This document shows, in pieces, positions 16,133 to 24,084 of a stretch of DNA of 64,000 nt. The stretch is from Chitinophagaceae bacterium (GTDB lineage: Bacteria > Bacteroidota > Bacteroidia > Chitinophagales > Chitinophagaceae), in contig JADKKA010000019.1 of the NCBI GenBank assembly GCA_016720745.1, forward strand, positions 744,001 through 808,000, in the 5' to 3' direction. The notes below the pieces were generated by a model, which searched no databases, was not told the DNA's origin, and saw only the letters and a list, made by a program, of their open reading frames with translations. Numbering within the stretch: the stretch's first letter is position 1; every line of letters starts with the position of its first letter. The translations under genes and the position numbers were made by a program.

Positions 16133-16903
16133 TTAAAATTTCAGGTGCCTCACGGTCATGCCATCATTCATCAGTTGCTTGAGCGAATCAATGCCGATCT
16201 TCAAATGATTTTCTACATATTGGGCCGTCACCGCTTTATCACTTTCTTCTGTTTTTACTCCTTCCGGAATCATGGGCTGGTCACTCACCAGTAAGAGAGC
16301 GCCGGTAGGAATTTTGTTATAAAAACCAACTGTAAAAATGGTAGCTGTTTCCATATCTATGGCATAGGCCCTCACTTTTTGCAGGTATTCTTTAAAGGGC
16401 TCATCATGTTCCCAAACACGGCGGTTAGTGGTATATACCGTGCCGGTCCAGTAATCAACACCAAAATCGCGAATGGCAGTAGATACGGCTTTTTGCAGGG
16501 CGAAGGCAGGAAGGGCTGGCACTTCTTCCGGAAAATAGTCATTGGAAGTACCCTCACCCCTGATAGCAGCGATCGGAAGGATCAGGTCACCCAGGCTGTT
16601 TCTTTTTTTGAGTCCTCCGCATTTGCCCAGGAATAATACGGCCTTGGGCATAATGGAGGAAAGCAGGTCCATGATCGTGGCAGCAGTAGGACTTCCCATG
16701 CCAAAATTGATGATGGTGATATTTTCGGCCGTGGCGCATTGCATGGGCCGGTCGCTACCGATGATGGGTACATTGTTCCAGGCAGCAAACATTTTTACAT
16801 AATTGCTGAAATTGGTCAGCAAAATGTATTCTCCAAAACTATCCAGCGAGGCTCCGGTATACCGCGGCAGCCAGTTTTGTACGATCTCTTCTTTTGATTT
16901 CAT
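16133..16903 (-). CDS. amn: AMP nucleosidase
   Basis: A 256-aa cytosolic enzyme of the PNP/UDP phosphorylase superfamily. AMP nucleosidase hydrolyses AMP to adenine and ribose 5-phosphate, in purine salvage and adenylate control. Visible are the nucleoside phosphorylase core (INFGMGSPTAATIMDLL, LGKCGGLKKRNSLGDLILP), the AIRGEGTSNDYFPEEVPA insertion typical of the Bacteroidota short form, the ribose-binding AIDMETATIF and LVSDQP. It is about half the size of the E. coli enzyme because it lacks the N-terminal regulatory domain. First gene of a three-gene leftward operon. Confidence 0.9.
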   Translation of the reverse strand: MKSKEEIVQNWLPRYTGASLDSFGEYILLTNFSNYVKMFAAWNNVPIIGSDRPMQCATAENITIINFGMGSPTAATIMDLLSSIMPKAVLFLGKCGGLKKRNSLGDLILPIAAIRGEGTSNDYFPEEVPALPAFALQKAVSTAIRDFGVDYWTGTVYTTNRRVWEHDEPFKEYLQKVRAYAIDMETATIFTVGFYNKIPTGALLLVSDQPMIPEGVKTEESDKAVTAQYVENHLKIGIDSLKQLMNDGMTVRHLKF

Positions 16904-16920
16904 ATTGCAATTTAAACAAT

Positions 16921-16928
16921 TACTTTTG
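16921..16928 (+). promoter_or_regulatory. -7 element for the HsdR_N-type gene
   Basis: TACTTTTG, an exact TAnnTTTG match, 22 bases before the ATG at 16951. Confidence 0.45.
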
Positions 16929-16950
16929 TCCGGACTACTAATCCCTCTAC

Positions 16951-17391
16951 ATGCTGTTTATTCAATATCCCGAACCTGCATTCCGGATAAAAAAGGAAGA
17001 AGGACGGGAACTCCTTTTCGATCGCCTGCGAAAAAAATGGGTACTGCTGACACCGGAAGAATGGGTCAGACAGAATTTTATCAGCTATCTCACTGCATCA
17101 AAAGGATACCCGCTTTCACTCATTGCAGTAGAAAAGGAATTCAGGCTGGGGGAACTCAAAAAGCGGTTTGATATACTTGTTTATAACAACCGGCATGAGC
17201 CCTGGATGATGGTGGAGTGCAAGGCTATGGATATTGAATTGAATGATGCCGTTTTAGCGCAACTGCTGCGTTATCATATCAGTCTGCCGGTCAAATACCT
17301 GGTGATCACCAATGGAAAACAAAGTTTTGGTTTCAGGAAAGTGAACGGGCAACTCCTGGAAATGGATGAGCTGCCTGCAGCCGAACAATAA
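16951..17391 (+). CDS. Stand-alone type I restriction HsdR N-terminal-like (PD-(D/E)XK) protein
   Basis: A 146-aa protein that resembles the HSDR_N_2 family. It has the nuclease-fold core: an N-terminal region with LTPEEWVRQNFISYL, then the acidic motif KRFDILVYN followed by MMVECKA (the D...ExK pair), then VLAQLLRYHISLP and YLVITNG. These are the catalytic features of PD-(D/E)XK nucleases. Full type I systems need HsdM, HsdS and the helicase part of HsdR, all absent here, so it is not evidence for a restriction system. Such short proteins are common in Bacteroidota with unknown role. It is monocistronic and is followed directly by a strong terminator. Confidence 0.8.
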   Translation: MLFIQYPEPAFRIKKEEGRELLFDRLRKKWVLLTPEEWVRQNFISYLTASKGYPLSLIAVEKEFRLGELKKRFDILVYNNRHEPWMMVECKAMDIELNDAVLAQLLRYHISLPVKYLVITNGKQSFGFRKVNGQLLEMDELPAAEQ

Positions 17392-17415
17392 AAAAGCAGC
17401 CCGGGGGCTGCTTTT
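17392..17415. terminator. Bidirectional terminator
   Basis: An 11-bp perfect stem (17392-17402 with 17405-17415; AAAAGCAGCCC and its complement) between the convergent genes at 16951 and 17436, flanked by A and T tracts. Confidence 0.85.
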
Positions 17416-17435
17416 GAACTTCGTTGCTGACCAGA

Positions 17436-18143
17436 TTATTTATCAAAAACGGTCTCGGCTATCTTCACATTCAATTCAATGTTATTGTACTGGATGGACT
17501 GAAAAACATTGCCGTTCATTTTCTGGGTCCTGTTCATGGCAAATTTTAAACCGCCAAATTCTTTTACTTCCGAAAAATAAGTTTCCACTTCCGCTTCTGC
17601 TCCCTGCATCATTCTTTTTGAACTGGCTTTGATGATGTGAGAATCAGCAGCACTGATGAAATAAATGGTCACGCGGCCATCTTCTTTGGCAGTCAGCTTT
17701 AACTTAAAAGTTTTTACGCCATCCACATCTTCCTGGCCGATCAGTTCAACGGTATGTCCTTGATTTTTATAATCCATCAATGGAGAAGCGAGACTGGCCA
17801 GCCCTCTGATATCGTTGAGCTCAGCCGCTTCCATGTCTGTTGCTGTTTCTATTCCGGCAAAAGGATTGAGTTTCCAGCCTTTCCCGTCTTTGTAAGAATT
17901 CGTAACAGCTGTTCCCATCACATCAATATCGCTGCGGACGGCCCGGTTATTGATCACCTGCATCGTCATAGGCAGATCATTGCCCTGTACGCTGACCGAT
18001 CCGGTAAATTTAGCAGTTTGTACTTTTTTAAAGGCATCAAGACCACCCATGGCAGCTGCATATTTCTGAACAATTTCATCAGCAGTCTGAGCACTGGCGG
18101 CCAGTGTAATAAAAGAGAGGAATCCAATAATTAATTTCTTCAT
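17436..18143 (-). CDS. Periplasmic LolA-like lipoprotein-sorting-type protein
   Basis: A 235-aa protein with a signal peptide (cleavage near AASAQ). It starts the mature chain with ADEIVQKYAAAMGGLDAFKKVQTAKFTG, typical of the Bacteroidota outer membrane lipoprotein-sorting or LolA/LolB-like beta-cup family, and continues with strands such as TFKLKLTAKEDGRVTIYFIS and VETYFSEVKEFGGLKFAM. These folds bind lipid or lipoprotein acyl chains in the periplasm. It could instead be a general lipid-binding protein, since it lacks a lolCDE neighbour. Monocistronic. Confidence 0.7.
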   Translation of the reverse strand: MKKLIIGFLSFITLAASAQTADEIVQKYAAAMGGLDAFKKVQTAKFTGSVSVQGNDLPMTMQVINNRAVRSDIDVMGTAVTNSYKDGKGWKLNPFAGIETATDMEAAELNDIRGLASLASPLMDYKNQGHTVELIGQEDVDGVKTFKLKLTAKEDGRVTIYFISAADSHIIKASSKRMMQGAEAEVETYFSEVKEFGGLKFAMNRTQKMNGNVFQSIQYNNIELNVKIAETVFDK

Positions 18144-18283
18144 GATTCAATGGTTTTGAAGTTGAAGGTATGTATTTCCGCTTCACAGATGCAAAAAATG
18201 GAGTGAAAGGTTGTACCAGCAGCGTAAAATACCTGCTTGATTCGTCAATTGATCCGGCTGGCAGCCTCCCTGTGCAAAAAAGA

Positions 18284-18307
18284 AAACCCGTTCAGTTGAA
18301 CGGGTTT
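18284..18307. terminator. Terminator after glutamate dehydrogenase
   Basis: An 11-bp stem (18284-18294 with 18297-18307, AAACCCGTTCA and complement). On the minus strand it is followed by TCTTTTTTG, which fits termination of the gdh transcript. Confidence 0.8.
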
Positions 18308-18339
18308 GATATAAGCAATTTGTTCGGGATGGCCCTGCC

Positions 18340-19755
18340 TTATGGGAAAATTCCCAGTTCTGCATAGCTGGTACCTACTTTATTGATGGCTACCACATAA
18401 GCGGCTGTACGCATATCCGGAATGGCCGGATTGGCTTTCCAGGCATTCATGATTTCATGAGTGGCAGTAATCATTGTTTCTTCAAGGCCGCTATACACCA
18501 GGTCCACCTCATCAGGTCCATGCATAATGAATTCCCTGGCGGTTTCTTTTACTTTTTTTCCGCTCAGTTCTTCAATCTGTCCGATGATATGGGCATTCAG
18601 GTTTTCGGTGAATCTTTTTTCCAGACGACCGTAGCGCACATGGCTCAGGTTTTTCAGCCATTCGAAATAAGAAACGGTAACTCCTCCGGCATTCAGGTAC
18701 ATATCTGGTACCACGATAATTCCTCTTCTGGAAAACTCTTCATCTGCTTCCGGTGTGAGTGGACCGTTGGCTGCTTCGCCAATCAGTTTGGCCTTTACTC
18801 TTGGCGCATTTTCACCGTCGATTACATTTTCAAGTGCGGCAGGGATCAGGATATCACACTCTTTTTCCAGCGCATCTGTATTATTTGCAAAATTGGAAGC
18901 GCCTGGGAAGTTCAGGATAGAACCTGTTTTTTTACGGTGTTCAAAAACAGCATCCACATCTAATCCATCATCATTCCAGATGGCGCCTTCAAATTCGGCA
19001 AGGGCAGTGATTTTAGCACCGGCATCCTGGAAGAATTTAGCAGAATGGTAGCCTACATTGCCAAGCCCCTGTACTACCACGCGCTTGTCTTTTACACCAA
19101 TGCTCATGCCCAGTTTATCCATCACATCCGGCATATTACATACTTCACGCAGACCGAAGAATACACCCAGTCCGGTTGCTTCACGGCGTCCGCGAACACC
19201 ACCCTGTGTAACAGGTTTGCCGGTAACACAACCAGCCGCATCAATTTCGCCGGGGCGCATAGAAGTATAAGTATCCAGTATCCAGGCCATTTCCCTTTCA
19301 CCGGTTCCGTAATCCGGCGCCGGTACATCGGTGCCGGGACCTATAAAATTCTTCTTGATCAGTTCTGCTGTATAACGACGGGTGATTTTTTCCAGGTCGT
19401 AGGCAGAATATTTTTTCGGGTCAATACTAATACCGCCTTTGGCGCCGCCAAAAGGAACATTCACAATGGCACATTTATAAGTCATCAGGGCAGCCAGGGC
19501 CATTACTTCATCCAGGTTAACGGAAGTAGCAAAACGAATACCTCCTTTACAAGGAGTTTTATGATGACTATGCTGTACCCGGTAGGCTTTGATCACTTCG
19601 ATTTTCTCACCGATTTTCACGGGGAAATTCATCCGGAGAACGGAATTACATTGTTTGATCTGTTCAAGGGTACCCTGGTCCCATTTGGTGTATTTAGCGG
19701 CCTTATCGAAACTTTTTTCAACGGCCCCAAAAAAACTGTAATGTTTGTCTGACAT
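18340..19755 (-). CDS. gdhA: Glutamate dehydrogenase (Glu/Leu/Phe/Val family)
   Basis: A 471-aa cytosolic enzyme that interconverts glutamate with 2-oxoglutarate and ammonia. Motifs: KGGIRFATSVNLDEVMALA, the catalytic-Lys loop VPFGGAKGGISIDPKKYS, PAPDYGTGEREMAWILDTY, the Rossmann fold VVVQGLGNVGYHSAKFF, AALENVI and the NAGGVTVSYFEW segment. The ATG at 19755 (MSDKHYSFFG) gives the usual N-terminus; an in-frame codon at 19779 is unlikely. Cofactor preference (NAD or NADP) cannot be read safely. The gene lies 76 bases after the ccmD-like gene on the same strand and has its own terminator. Confidence 0.92.
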   Translation of the reverse strand: MSDKHYSFFGAVEKSFDKAAKYTKWDQGTLEQIKQCNSVLRMNFPVKIGEKIEVIKAYRVQHSHHKTPCKGGIRFATSVNLDEVMALAALMTYKCAIVNVPFGGAKGGISIDPKKYSAYDLEKITRRYTAELIKKNFIGPGTDVPAPDYGTGEREMAWILDTYTSMRPGEIDAAGCVTGKPVTQGGVRGRREATGLGVFFGLREVCNMPDVMDKLGMSIGVKDKRVVVQGLGNVGYHSAKFFQDAGAKITALAEFEGAIWNDDGLDVDAVFEHRKKTGSILNFPGASNFANNTDALEKECDILIPAALENVIDGENAPRVKAKLIGEAANGPLTPEADEEFSRRGIIVVPDMYLNAGGVTVSYFEWLKNLSHVRYGRLEKRFTENLNAHIIGQIEELSGKKVKETAREFIMHGPDEVDLVYSGLEETMITATHEIMNAWKANPAIPDMRTAAYVVAINKVGTSYAELGIFP

Positions 19756-19831
19756 AGTTCTGTTTTTTATTTTAAGCAATCGTTCGTTATTTTTTCAGGC
19801 AGCAACTGGCCTGTATTGGCATAAATCTGTG

Positions 19832-20050
19832 TTACTTTTCTTTTTCGAATTTGCTGATTTTGCGATCGAGTCGGGCGACATAGAAAACCAATCCCCCTAA
19901 AATGGTGACCATTACAGCCACTACCACATAGATGCGTCCATTACTGCGCATCAGATCTGCCATTTCAGTAGGCTTGTTCTGTGCAAAAATAGGCAGGTTG
20001 CCCAGTAGGAGGACAGCGAGAAGGCAAATGCGTTTGAGTTGTTTCATCAT
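19832..20050 (-). CDS. CcmD-family small membrane protein
   Basis: A 72-aa protein with an N-terminal signal-like stretch (CLLAVLLLGNLPIFAQ) and a second membrane helix (VVVAVMVTILGGLVFYVA), finishing with the basic/acidic tail RLDRKISKFEKEK. CcmD proteins help load heme onto CcmE and interact with CcmC. The ATG overlaps the ccmC stop (TCATGATGA), which indicates translational coupling. A second ATG follows immediately at 20047. Its start was placed here because upstream in-frame codons lie inside ccmC. Confidence 0.8.
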   Translation of the reverse strand: MMKQLKRICLLAVLLLGNLPIFAQNKPTEMADLMRSNGRIYVVVAVMVTILGGLVFYVARLDRKISKFEKEK

Positions 20051-20745
20051 GACAGCATTGTTTTTTCTTTCAGCAGGTTCAACCTGATTTTCACCGTGGT
20101 AATCCATACGCCCAGTAGTGTCCAGCCAATCACCGCGGGGTAAAACACCATCCGCATGGAACCACTGATGTCATTCTTTACATCCAAAGCAGGGTTTTCT
20201 CCGTTATTACCGGGATGCAGGCTGGGCAGAATCCGGGGTAAAATCCAGATGGATGGGAAAAGCAGTGCGTAAGCAAAAATATTATAGACCGCACTGACCC
20301 TTGCTTTTTTATCGGCATCCTGTACAGAATCACGAAGTATCAGGTAGGCCGCATAGACCAGCAGGGCAATGGCGGCTCCGATTAATTTCGGGTCGCGGGC
20401 AATGGTTTTGAAATTGTCAAAGATGGAATTATTGGGATCTGCCCAGGTAAAAGATGCCCAGATTGCACCGGTACTGTAACCCAGTAAACCGAAAAAGATG
20501 CCTACTACGGCAAACTGACGGGCGTATATATCATATTTCAGTTTGAAACTGCGCAGATAACGAACGGAATTGACCACTGATACCGTAAACAAAATCATCA
20601 TGGCAAACCACATACAAACATGGAAATACAGATTGCGGATGGTTTCCTGCAGGGGCGGAAGCCTTGGCACATTCATCAGTAATCCCGCTGTGAAAGTGTA
20701 AACCAGCAGAAGAACGCTGAGGATCTTCCACCAGGACTTGTGCAT
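20047..20745 (-). CDS. ccmC: Cytochrome c biogenesis protein CcmC/CcsA-type
   Basis: A 232-aa polytopic inner-membrane protein, six predicted helices, of the heme-handling CcmC family. The heme-ligand His lies in RNLYFHVCMWFAMM, and the tryptophan-rich periplasmic segment is GYSTGAIWASFTWADP, a WWD-like domain. CcmC presents heme for covalent attachment to CcmE. The ATG at 20745 (MHKSWWKIL) is preferred; an upstream in-frame start at 20808 would add 21 residues spanning the promoter motif. Between ccmB upstream and ccmD downstream; ccmA and ccmE are not adjacent. Confidence 0.88.
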   Translation of the reverse strand: MHKSWWKILSVLLLVYTFTAGLLMNVPRLPPLQETIRNLYFHVCMWFAMMILFTVSVVNSVRYLRSFKLKYDIYARQFAVVGIFFGLLGYSTGAIWASFTWADPNNSIFDNFKTIARDPKLIGAAIALLVYAAYLILRDSVQDADKKARVSAVYNIFAYALLFPSIWILPRILPSLHPGNNGENPALDVKNDISGSMRMVFYPAVIGWTLLGVWITTVKIRLNLLKEKTMLS

Positions 20746-20805
20746 ATAGTTCTTTTCAATTGTCAATGGGGGCCATTGAATTCCGCCAAAGCGGGTATCG
20801 TGAGG

Positions 20806-20813
20806 CAAAATTA
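20806..20813 (-). promoter_or_regulatory. -7 element for ccmC-ccmD
   Basis: On the minus strand TAATTTTG, an exact TAnnTTTG match, about 60 bases upstream of the ccmC ATG. Confidence 0.4.
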
Positions 20814-20927
20814 AGGGGATTTGGGAAAATCAAAGGGTTGAATATGGAATAGCTTTCAGGAGTTGGATAAAGTCAAAGTATTAAATAAGGATTAATAATT
20901 AAAACCTGGCCCAAATCTGTAGACATC

Positions 20928-20962
20928 ACGACTCATGACTCCCGACTAAAGACTCATGACTA
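20928..20962. repeat. Heptamer tandem repeat, five units
   Basis: Five consecutive 7-bp units of the form nnGACTM: ACGACTC, ATGACTC, CCGACTA, AAGACTC, ATGACTA. It fills the spacer between ccmB and ccmC, just downstream of the ccmB stop. Function unknown. Confidence 0.75.
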
Positions 20963-20967
20963 TCTCC

Positions 20968-21594
20968 CTAGTCTTTCCACAAAAAAGGAAACAATATCAC
21001 TGCGAGCACCACCACCAGAATATCAAGAGCCATCAGCAGCAGAATCGTACTCAAAGGAATTGTTAGTAAAGGGGAAAAAGCGGCAGAAGATAGCCTCATC
21101 AGTAATAATAATTGCGGAATAATTATCGGAAATCCCAACACTGCCATAATCGCCGCATTCTGCTGGGCTTTGGCCGCAATAGCTGCCAGGAAGGTAAAGA
21201 CCAGACTCAGGCTCCATCCCCCCAGTAAAACCAGGCCAATGAACTGACCGGCATTTTGCATCGGGTTACCCAGGAATAAAACAAACAGAAGCAAACTCAG
21301 CAGGCTCATCACCAGCATGAGGAGGGAATTAAAAAGAAGCTTTGCCAATACAAAACTACCCGGACTTGCAATTGAATAAAAGTATAACATCCGGCCCCTG
21401 TTTTCCTGCAGAAAACTTTTGGCAACGGCATTGATACAAATGAATAACTGAATCACCCAGAAAAGGCCATTCCACACACGGCTTTCTGTGTCTTCCATGG
21501 CATTAAACAGTACAAAAATGGTAGAACCGATATACAGGAGTACCCCGTAAAAACTGTATTGCTGCCTGATTTCCAGCAGCAGGTCCTTTTTCAA
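20968..21594 (-). CDS. ccmB: Heme exporter protein CcmB
   Basis: A 208-aa polytopic membrane protein with about six helices (for example STIFVLFNAM, LLFNSLLMLVMSLLSLLLFVL, GFPIIIPQLLLLM). CcmB is the membrane half of the CcmAB ABC complex that drives release of heme-loaded CcmE from CcmCD. The N-terminal KDLLLEIRQQYSFYGVLLY and the NRGRMLYFYSIASPG segment are family-like, and length is close to the usual 220 aa. The ATPase gene ccmA is not adjacent. It lies upstream of ccmC but is separated from it by a 222-base spacer with its own promoter-like motif. Confidence 0.85.
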   Translation of the reverse strand: MKKDLLLEIRQQYSFYGVLLYIGSTIFVLFNAMEDTESRVWNGLFWVIQLFICINAVAKSFLQENRGRMLYFYSIASPGSFVLAKLLFNSLLMLVMSLLSLLLFVLFLGNPMQNAGQFIGLVLLGGWSLSLVFTFLAAIAAKAQQNAAIMAVLGFPIIIPQLLLLMRLSSAAFSPLLTIPLSTILLLMALDILVVVLAVILFPFLWKD

Positions 21595-21688
21595 CAGATG
21601 GAATATGTGGTTAATCTGGTTGATGAAATGAGTTTCCGGCGAAATTACTAATGAAGTACCTTTAGTAAGTAATTAATTTCAAAACATC

Positions 21689-22612
21689 ATGAGACGTATT
21701 ATTTTTTCTTCCGTAGCGGTGCTGGGTTTATTAACGGTATTCATACTGGATGGCTGCCAGTCAGCTAAAAATTCAACGGCCAGCAAGATGCTGAAATTTG
21801 ATCTTGAAAAAGGGAAGGGCTATGATTATGAAATGATCATCAATATGGACCAGGAACTGATGGGCCAGCCGCTACAAATGGATATGACCACTTATTATTC
21901 CATGGATATTACAGGGGATGACGGCACTATCAAAACGATTTCCAGCCGGCTGGAAAGATTTAAAATGAAAACGGCCATGATGGGAATCAATCTGGATGTA
22001 GATACCGATGAACCCATGAGCAGAGATACTTCAGATGCCAAAAAGAATCCGATAGAACTCATGAAAAGAGTTTTTGCCTCTTTAAAAGGCCTCCAGTTTA
22101 ATATGAAAGTGGACCGGGAAGGAAAGATTACGGAGGTTACCGGTCTCGAAAATCTTGCAGACAAAATGACAACAGAGCTCGGGTTGAGTGAGGAAGAAAA
22201 AGCTGAAGCTTCAGGTAGCGTGGATAAGGCGTTTAATAAAGATGAGATCGCCCGGAATTTCGAGCGTTTCTGGTACATTTTTCCCAATAAAGAAGTGAAA
22301 GTAGGAGACAGCTGGAAAAAGTCCAGTTCCTTCGGCGGTCAAATGCCGGCTACCTATGAGTCAACTTATAAAGTAACCGATATTGAAGGCGATATGGTTA
22401 CTCTGGAAGAGAAATCCGTGATCAGTGCGAAGCAGGATGCAGGTGGTAAATCAGTCGAAACCAGTGGCGAGATCAGTGGTACGGTTACGGTAGACAGTCG
22501 CAGTGGCTTATTGGTGAATGCTGACCAGGACATGAACATGAAAGTTAAATCCGGAGGGATGGAAGTAAATATAAAGGGCAAATCCAAAATAAAAGGAAAG
22601 GCCCGGCAATAA
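21689..22612 (+). CDS. DUF6263-like lipoprotein
   Basis: A 307-aa lipoprotein: signal with lipobox LDGC (Cys23), then LKFDLEKGKGYDYEMIINMDQ. It contains paired beta-rich segments (SMDITGDDGTIKTISSRLERFKM, VKVGDSWKKSSSFGG, YKVTDIEGDMVTLEEKS, SGEISGTVTVDSRSGLLVNA) in the order seen in Bacteroidota DUF6263 proteins, which measure about 300 aa. It probably sits in the outer membrane facing the periplasm. No enzymatic motif is visible. A near-consensus -7 element TACCTTTA lies at 21657-21664. It converges with thymidine kinase. Confidence 0.7.
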   Translation: MRRIIFSSVAVLGLLTVFILDGCQSAKNSTASKMLKFDLEKGKGYDYEMIINMDQELMGQPLQMDMTTYYSMDITGDDGTIKTISSRLERFKMKTAMMGINLDVDTDEPMSRDTSDAKKNPIELMKRVFASLKGLQFNMKVDREGKITEVTGLENLADKMTTELGLSEEEKAEASGSVDKAFNKDEIARNFERFWYIFPNKEVKVGDSWKKSSSFGGQMPATYESTYKVTDIEGDMVTLEEKSVISAKQDAGGKSVETSGEISGTVTVDSRSGLLVNADQDMNMKVKSGGMEVNIKGKSKIKGKARQ

Positions 22613-22662
22613 AGCAGGCCCTGTTCTTTTCTCTGTTCCAAAACGCTCTTCATCTCACTTTT

Positions 22663-22676
22663 CCCGTCTCCCGTCT
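22663..22676. repeat. Heptamer tandem repeat CCCGTCT, two units
   Basis: Two exact units of CCCGTCT (22663-22669 and 22670-22676) just before the tdk stop codon, in the spacer between two convergent genes. It is short, and counted only because other spacers show the same 7- or 8-bp periodicity. Confidence 0.4.
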
Positions 22677-22678
22677 CA

Positions 22679-23245
22679 CTATTTACGCTCGTAGCATTTC
22701 CGGCAACGGGGCTCATATACATCCGTAGCGCCCAGCATCACCTGGTCTTCATTCGGAATTTTCCGGTATGAGTAATTGGCAATACTCCCGCATTGCTGAC
22801 AAATGGCATGCAGTTTTGTAACATAGTCGGCCTTGGCCATGATAAAGGGCATTTGACCAAATGGGTTGCCCAGGTAATCCATATCCAGACCGGCCACAAT
22901 GACCCTGATGCCACGGAAAGCCAGTTCGTCACAGACATTGGCAATTTCCGGATCAAAAAACTGGGCTTCATCAATCCCTACCACGTCCACATCCTGTGCC
23001 ATTAGTAAGATCTTCTGGGAATTATCAACCGGCGTGGAAAGGATGGCCGTAGCATCATGCGATACGATCTTTACCTCATCATAGCGTACATCGATGGCGG
23101 GTTTAAAAATCTCCACTTTCTGGTTCGCGATTTTAACTCTTTTCAGCCGACGGATCAGTTCCTCTGTTTTTCCGCTAAACATGGATCCGCAGATCACTTC
23201 TATACTCCCGCGCCGTTCCCCGCTGTTATTCGGTTCAATAAACAT
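22679..23245 (-). CDS. tdk: Thymidine kinase
   Basis: A 188-aa type II thymidine kinase, which phosphorylates thymidine with ATP in pyrimidine salvage. It carries Walker A CGSMFSGKTEEL near residue 20, Walker B VVGIDEAQFF, the lasso/dimer loop GLDMDYLGNPFG, and a structural zinc site formed by CQQC and CRKC. The ATG at 23245 (MFIEPNNSGERRG) is preferred; a longer in-frame form at 23335 would begin inside the divergent promoter region. The gene is divergent from the hypothetical gene at 23353. Two CCCGTCT heptamers follow the stop. Confidence 0.93.
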   Translation of the reverse strand: MFIEPNNSGERRGSIEVICGSMFSGKTEELIRRLKRVKIANQKVEIFKPAIDVRYDEVKIVSHDATAILSTPVDNSQKILLMAQDVDVVGIDEAQFFDPEIANVCDELAFRGIRVIVAGLDMDYLGNPFGQMPFIMAKADYVTKLHAICQQCGSIANYSYRKIPNEDQVMLGATDVYEPRCRKCYERK

Positions 23246-23352
23246 TGTTAAGATTTGTTTGCCGGCCAATGTTAATGAATTTATTGGCAGGTTGTTTGTA
23301 ATTTTAAATGCCTGGTCGCGTTGACCATTTATCAAAGCCTCAAATTTATCAA

Positions 23353-24084
23353 ATGGAGCGAATAGAATCCCTGATCAGCAAACTGAAACAGCAATTTGAA
23401 CAAGGTACTGACCCCGCTGTCATGCTGGGAACGGTCCAATTACTGGAATTTGAACTGTCCAGAATGCGATCAGCCGTCAGGCAAAGCCTGGGTACGTCCA
23501 AAGTAGCGGTGGTCCTGCCCATGAGCCAGCCAGCCACCCAATCCCTTGGACAGGCCGTAGGTGCAGAATTTGAGAAATATGCCCCCAAGCCAGTGGAACC
23601 AGCGCCTGCAGCAAAGGAGCCGGAAACCCATACTGTCAAAGAAACCCTGCTGGTGGAAGAAGGATCTGTTTCTCTGCTCCAGAAAAACGGGCAGTTAGAT
23701 ATGTTATTTGACCCAATGATGGAAATTCCAACCCTGACCCATCAGCGGAATGAAAAAGAAGTCAATGACCTGGCGGGTCAGTCTGAATCCCTGAATGACC
23801 GCTTAAAACAGGGCAAAACGGAACTGGTGGAAAGGTTGAAGGAAACACCTGTAAAGGACCTGCGCAAAGCCATTGGAATCAATGACCGCTTCCTGTTTAT
23901 TCATGAACTTTTCCGGGGAGATGAAAGCATGTATGAGCGTTGTATAAAGACCATCAACAGCTTCAATATTTTTGCAGAGGCTGAATACTGGATCACCCGT
24001 GAATTAAAAGTAAAACTGGGCTGGAAGGAAGACACGGAAGCTGTTCAGCATTTTGATCAGCTTGTTAAAAGACGGTTCTCCTGA
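23353..24084 (+). CDS. Conserved cytosolic protein of unknown function
   Basis: A 243-aa protein without signal or membrane segments. The N-terminal 65 residues look helical (MERIESLISKLKQQFEQG, LLEFELSRMRSAVRQSL); a Pro/Ala-rich linker follows (about 80-100), and the C-terminal 90 residues are a compact charged domain (LKETPVKDLRKAIGINDRF, FIHELFRGDESMYERCIK, YWITRELKVKLGW). I know this domain shape as a widespread Bacteroidota hypothetical, often next to kdtA, but no function. Its 3' end overlaps the kdtA gene tail-to-tail by 28 bases. The ATG at 23353 is preferred over 23308 because upstream codons fall in the tdk promoter region. Confidence 0.75.
   Translation: MERIESLISKLKQQFEQGTDPAVMLGTVQLLEFELSRMRSAVRQSLGTSKVAVVLPMSQPATQSLGQAVGAEFEKYAPKPVEPAPAAKEPETHTVKETLLVEEGSVSLLQKNGQLDMLFDPMMEIPTLTHQRNEKEVNDLAGQSESLNDRLKQGKTELVERLKETPVKDLRKAIGINDRFLFIHELFRGDESMYERCIKTINSFNIFAEAEYWITRELKVKLGWKEDTEAVQHFDQLVKRRFS

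Noticed and set aside
16951..17391. HsdR-like gene as part of a restriction-modification or defence system
   Set aside because: Only the small PD-(D/E)XK domain is present. There is no methylase, specificity or helicase gene around it.
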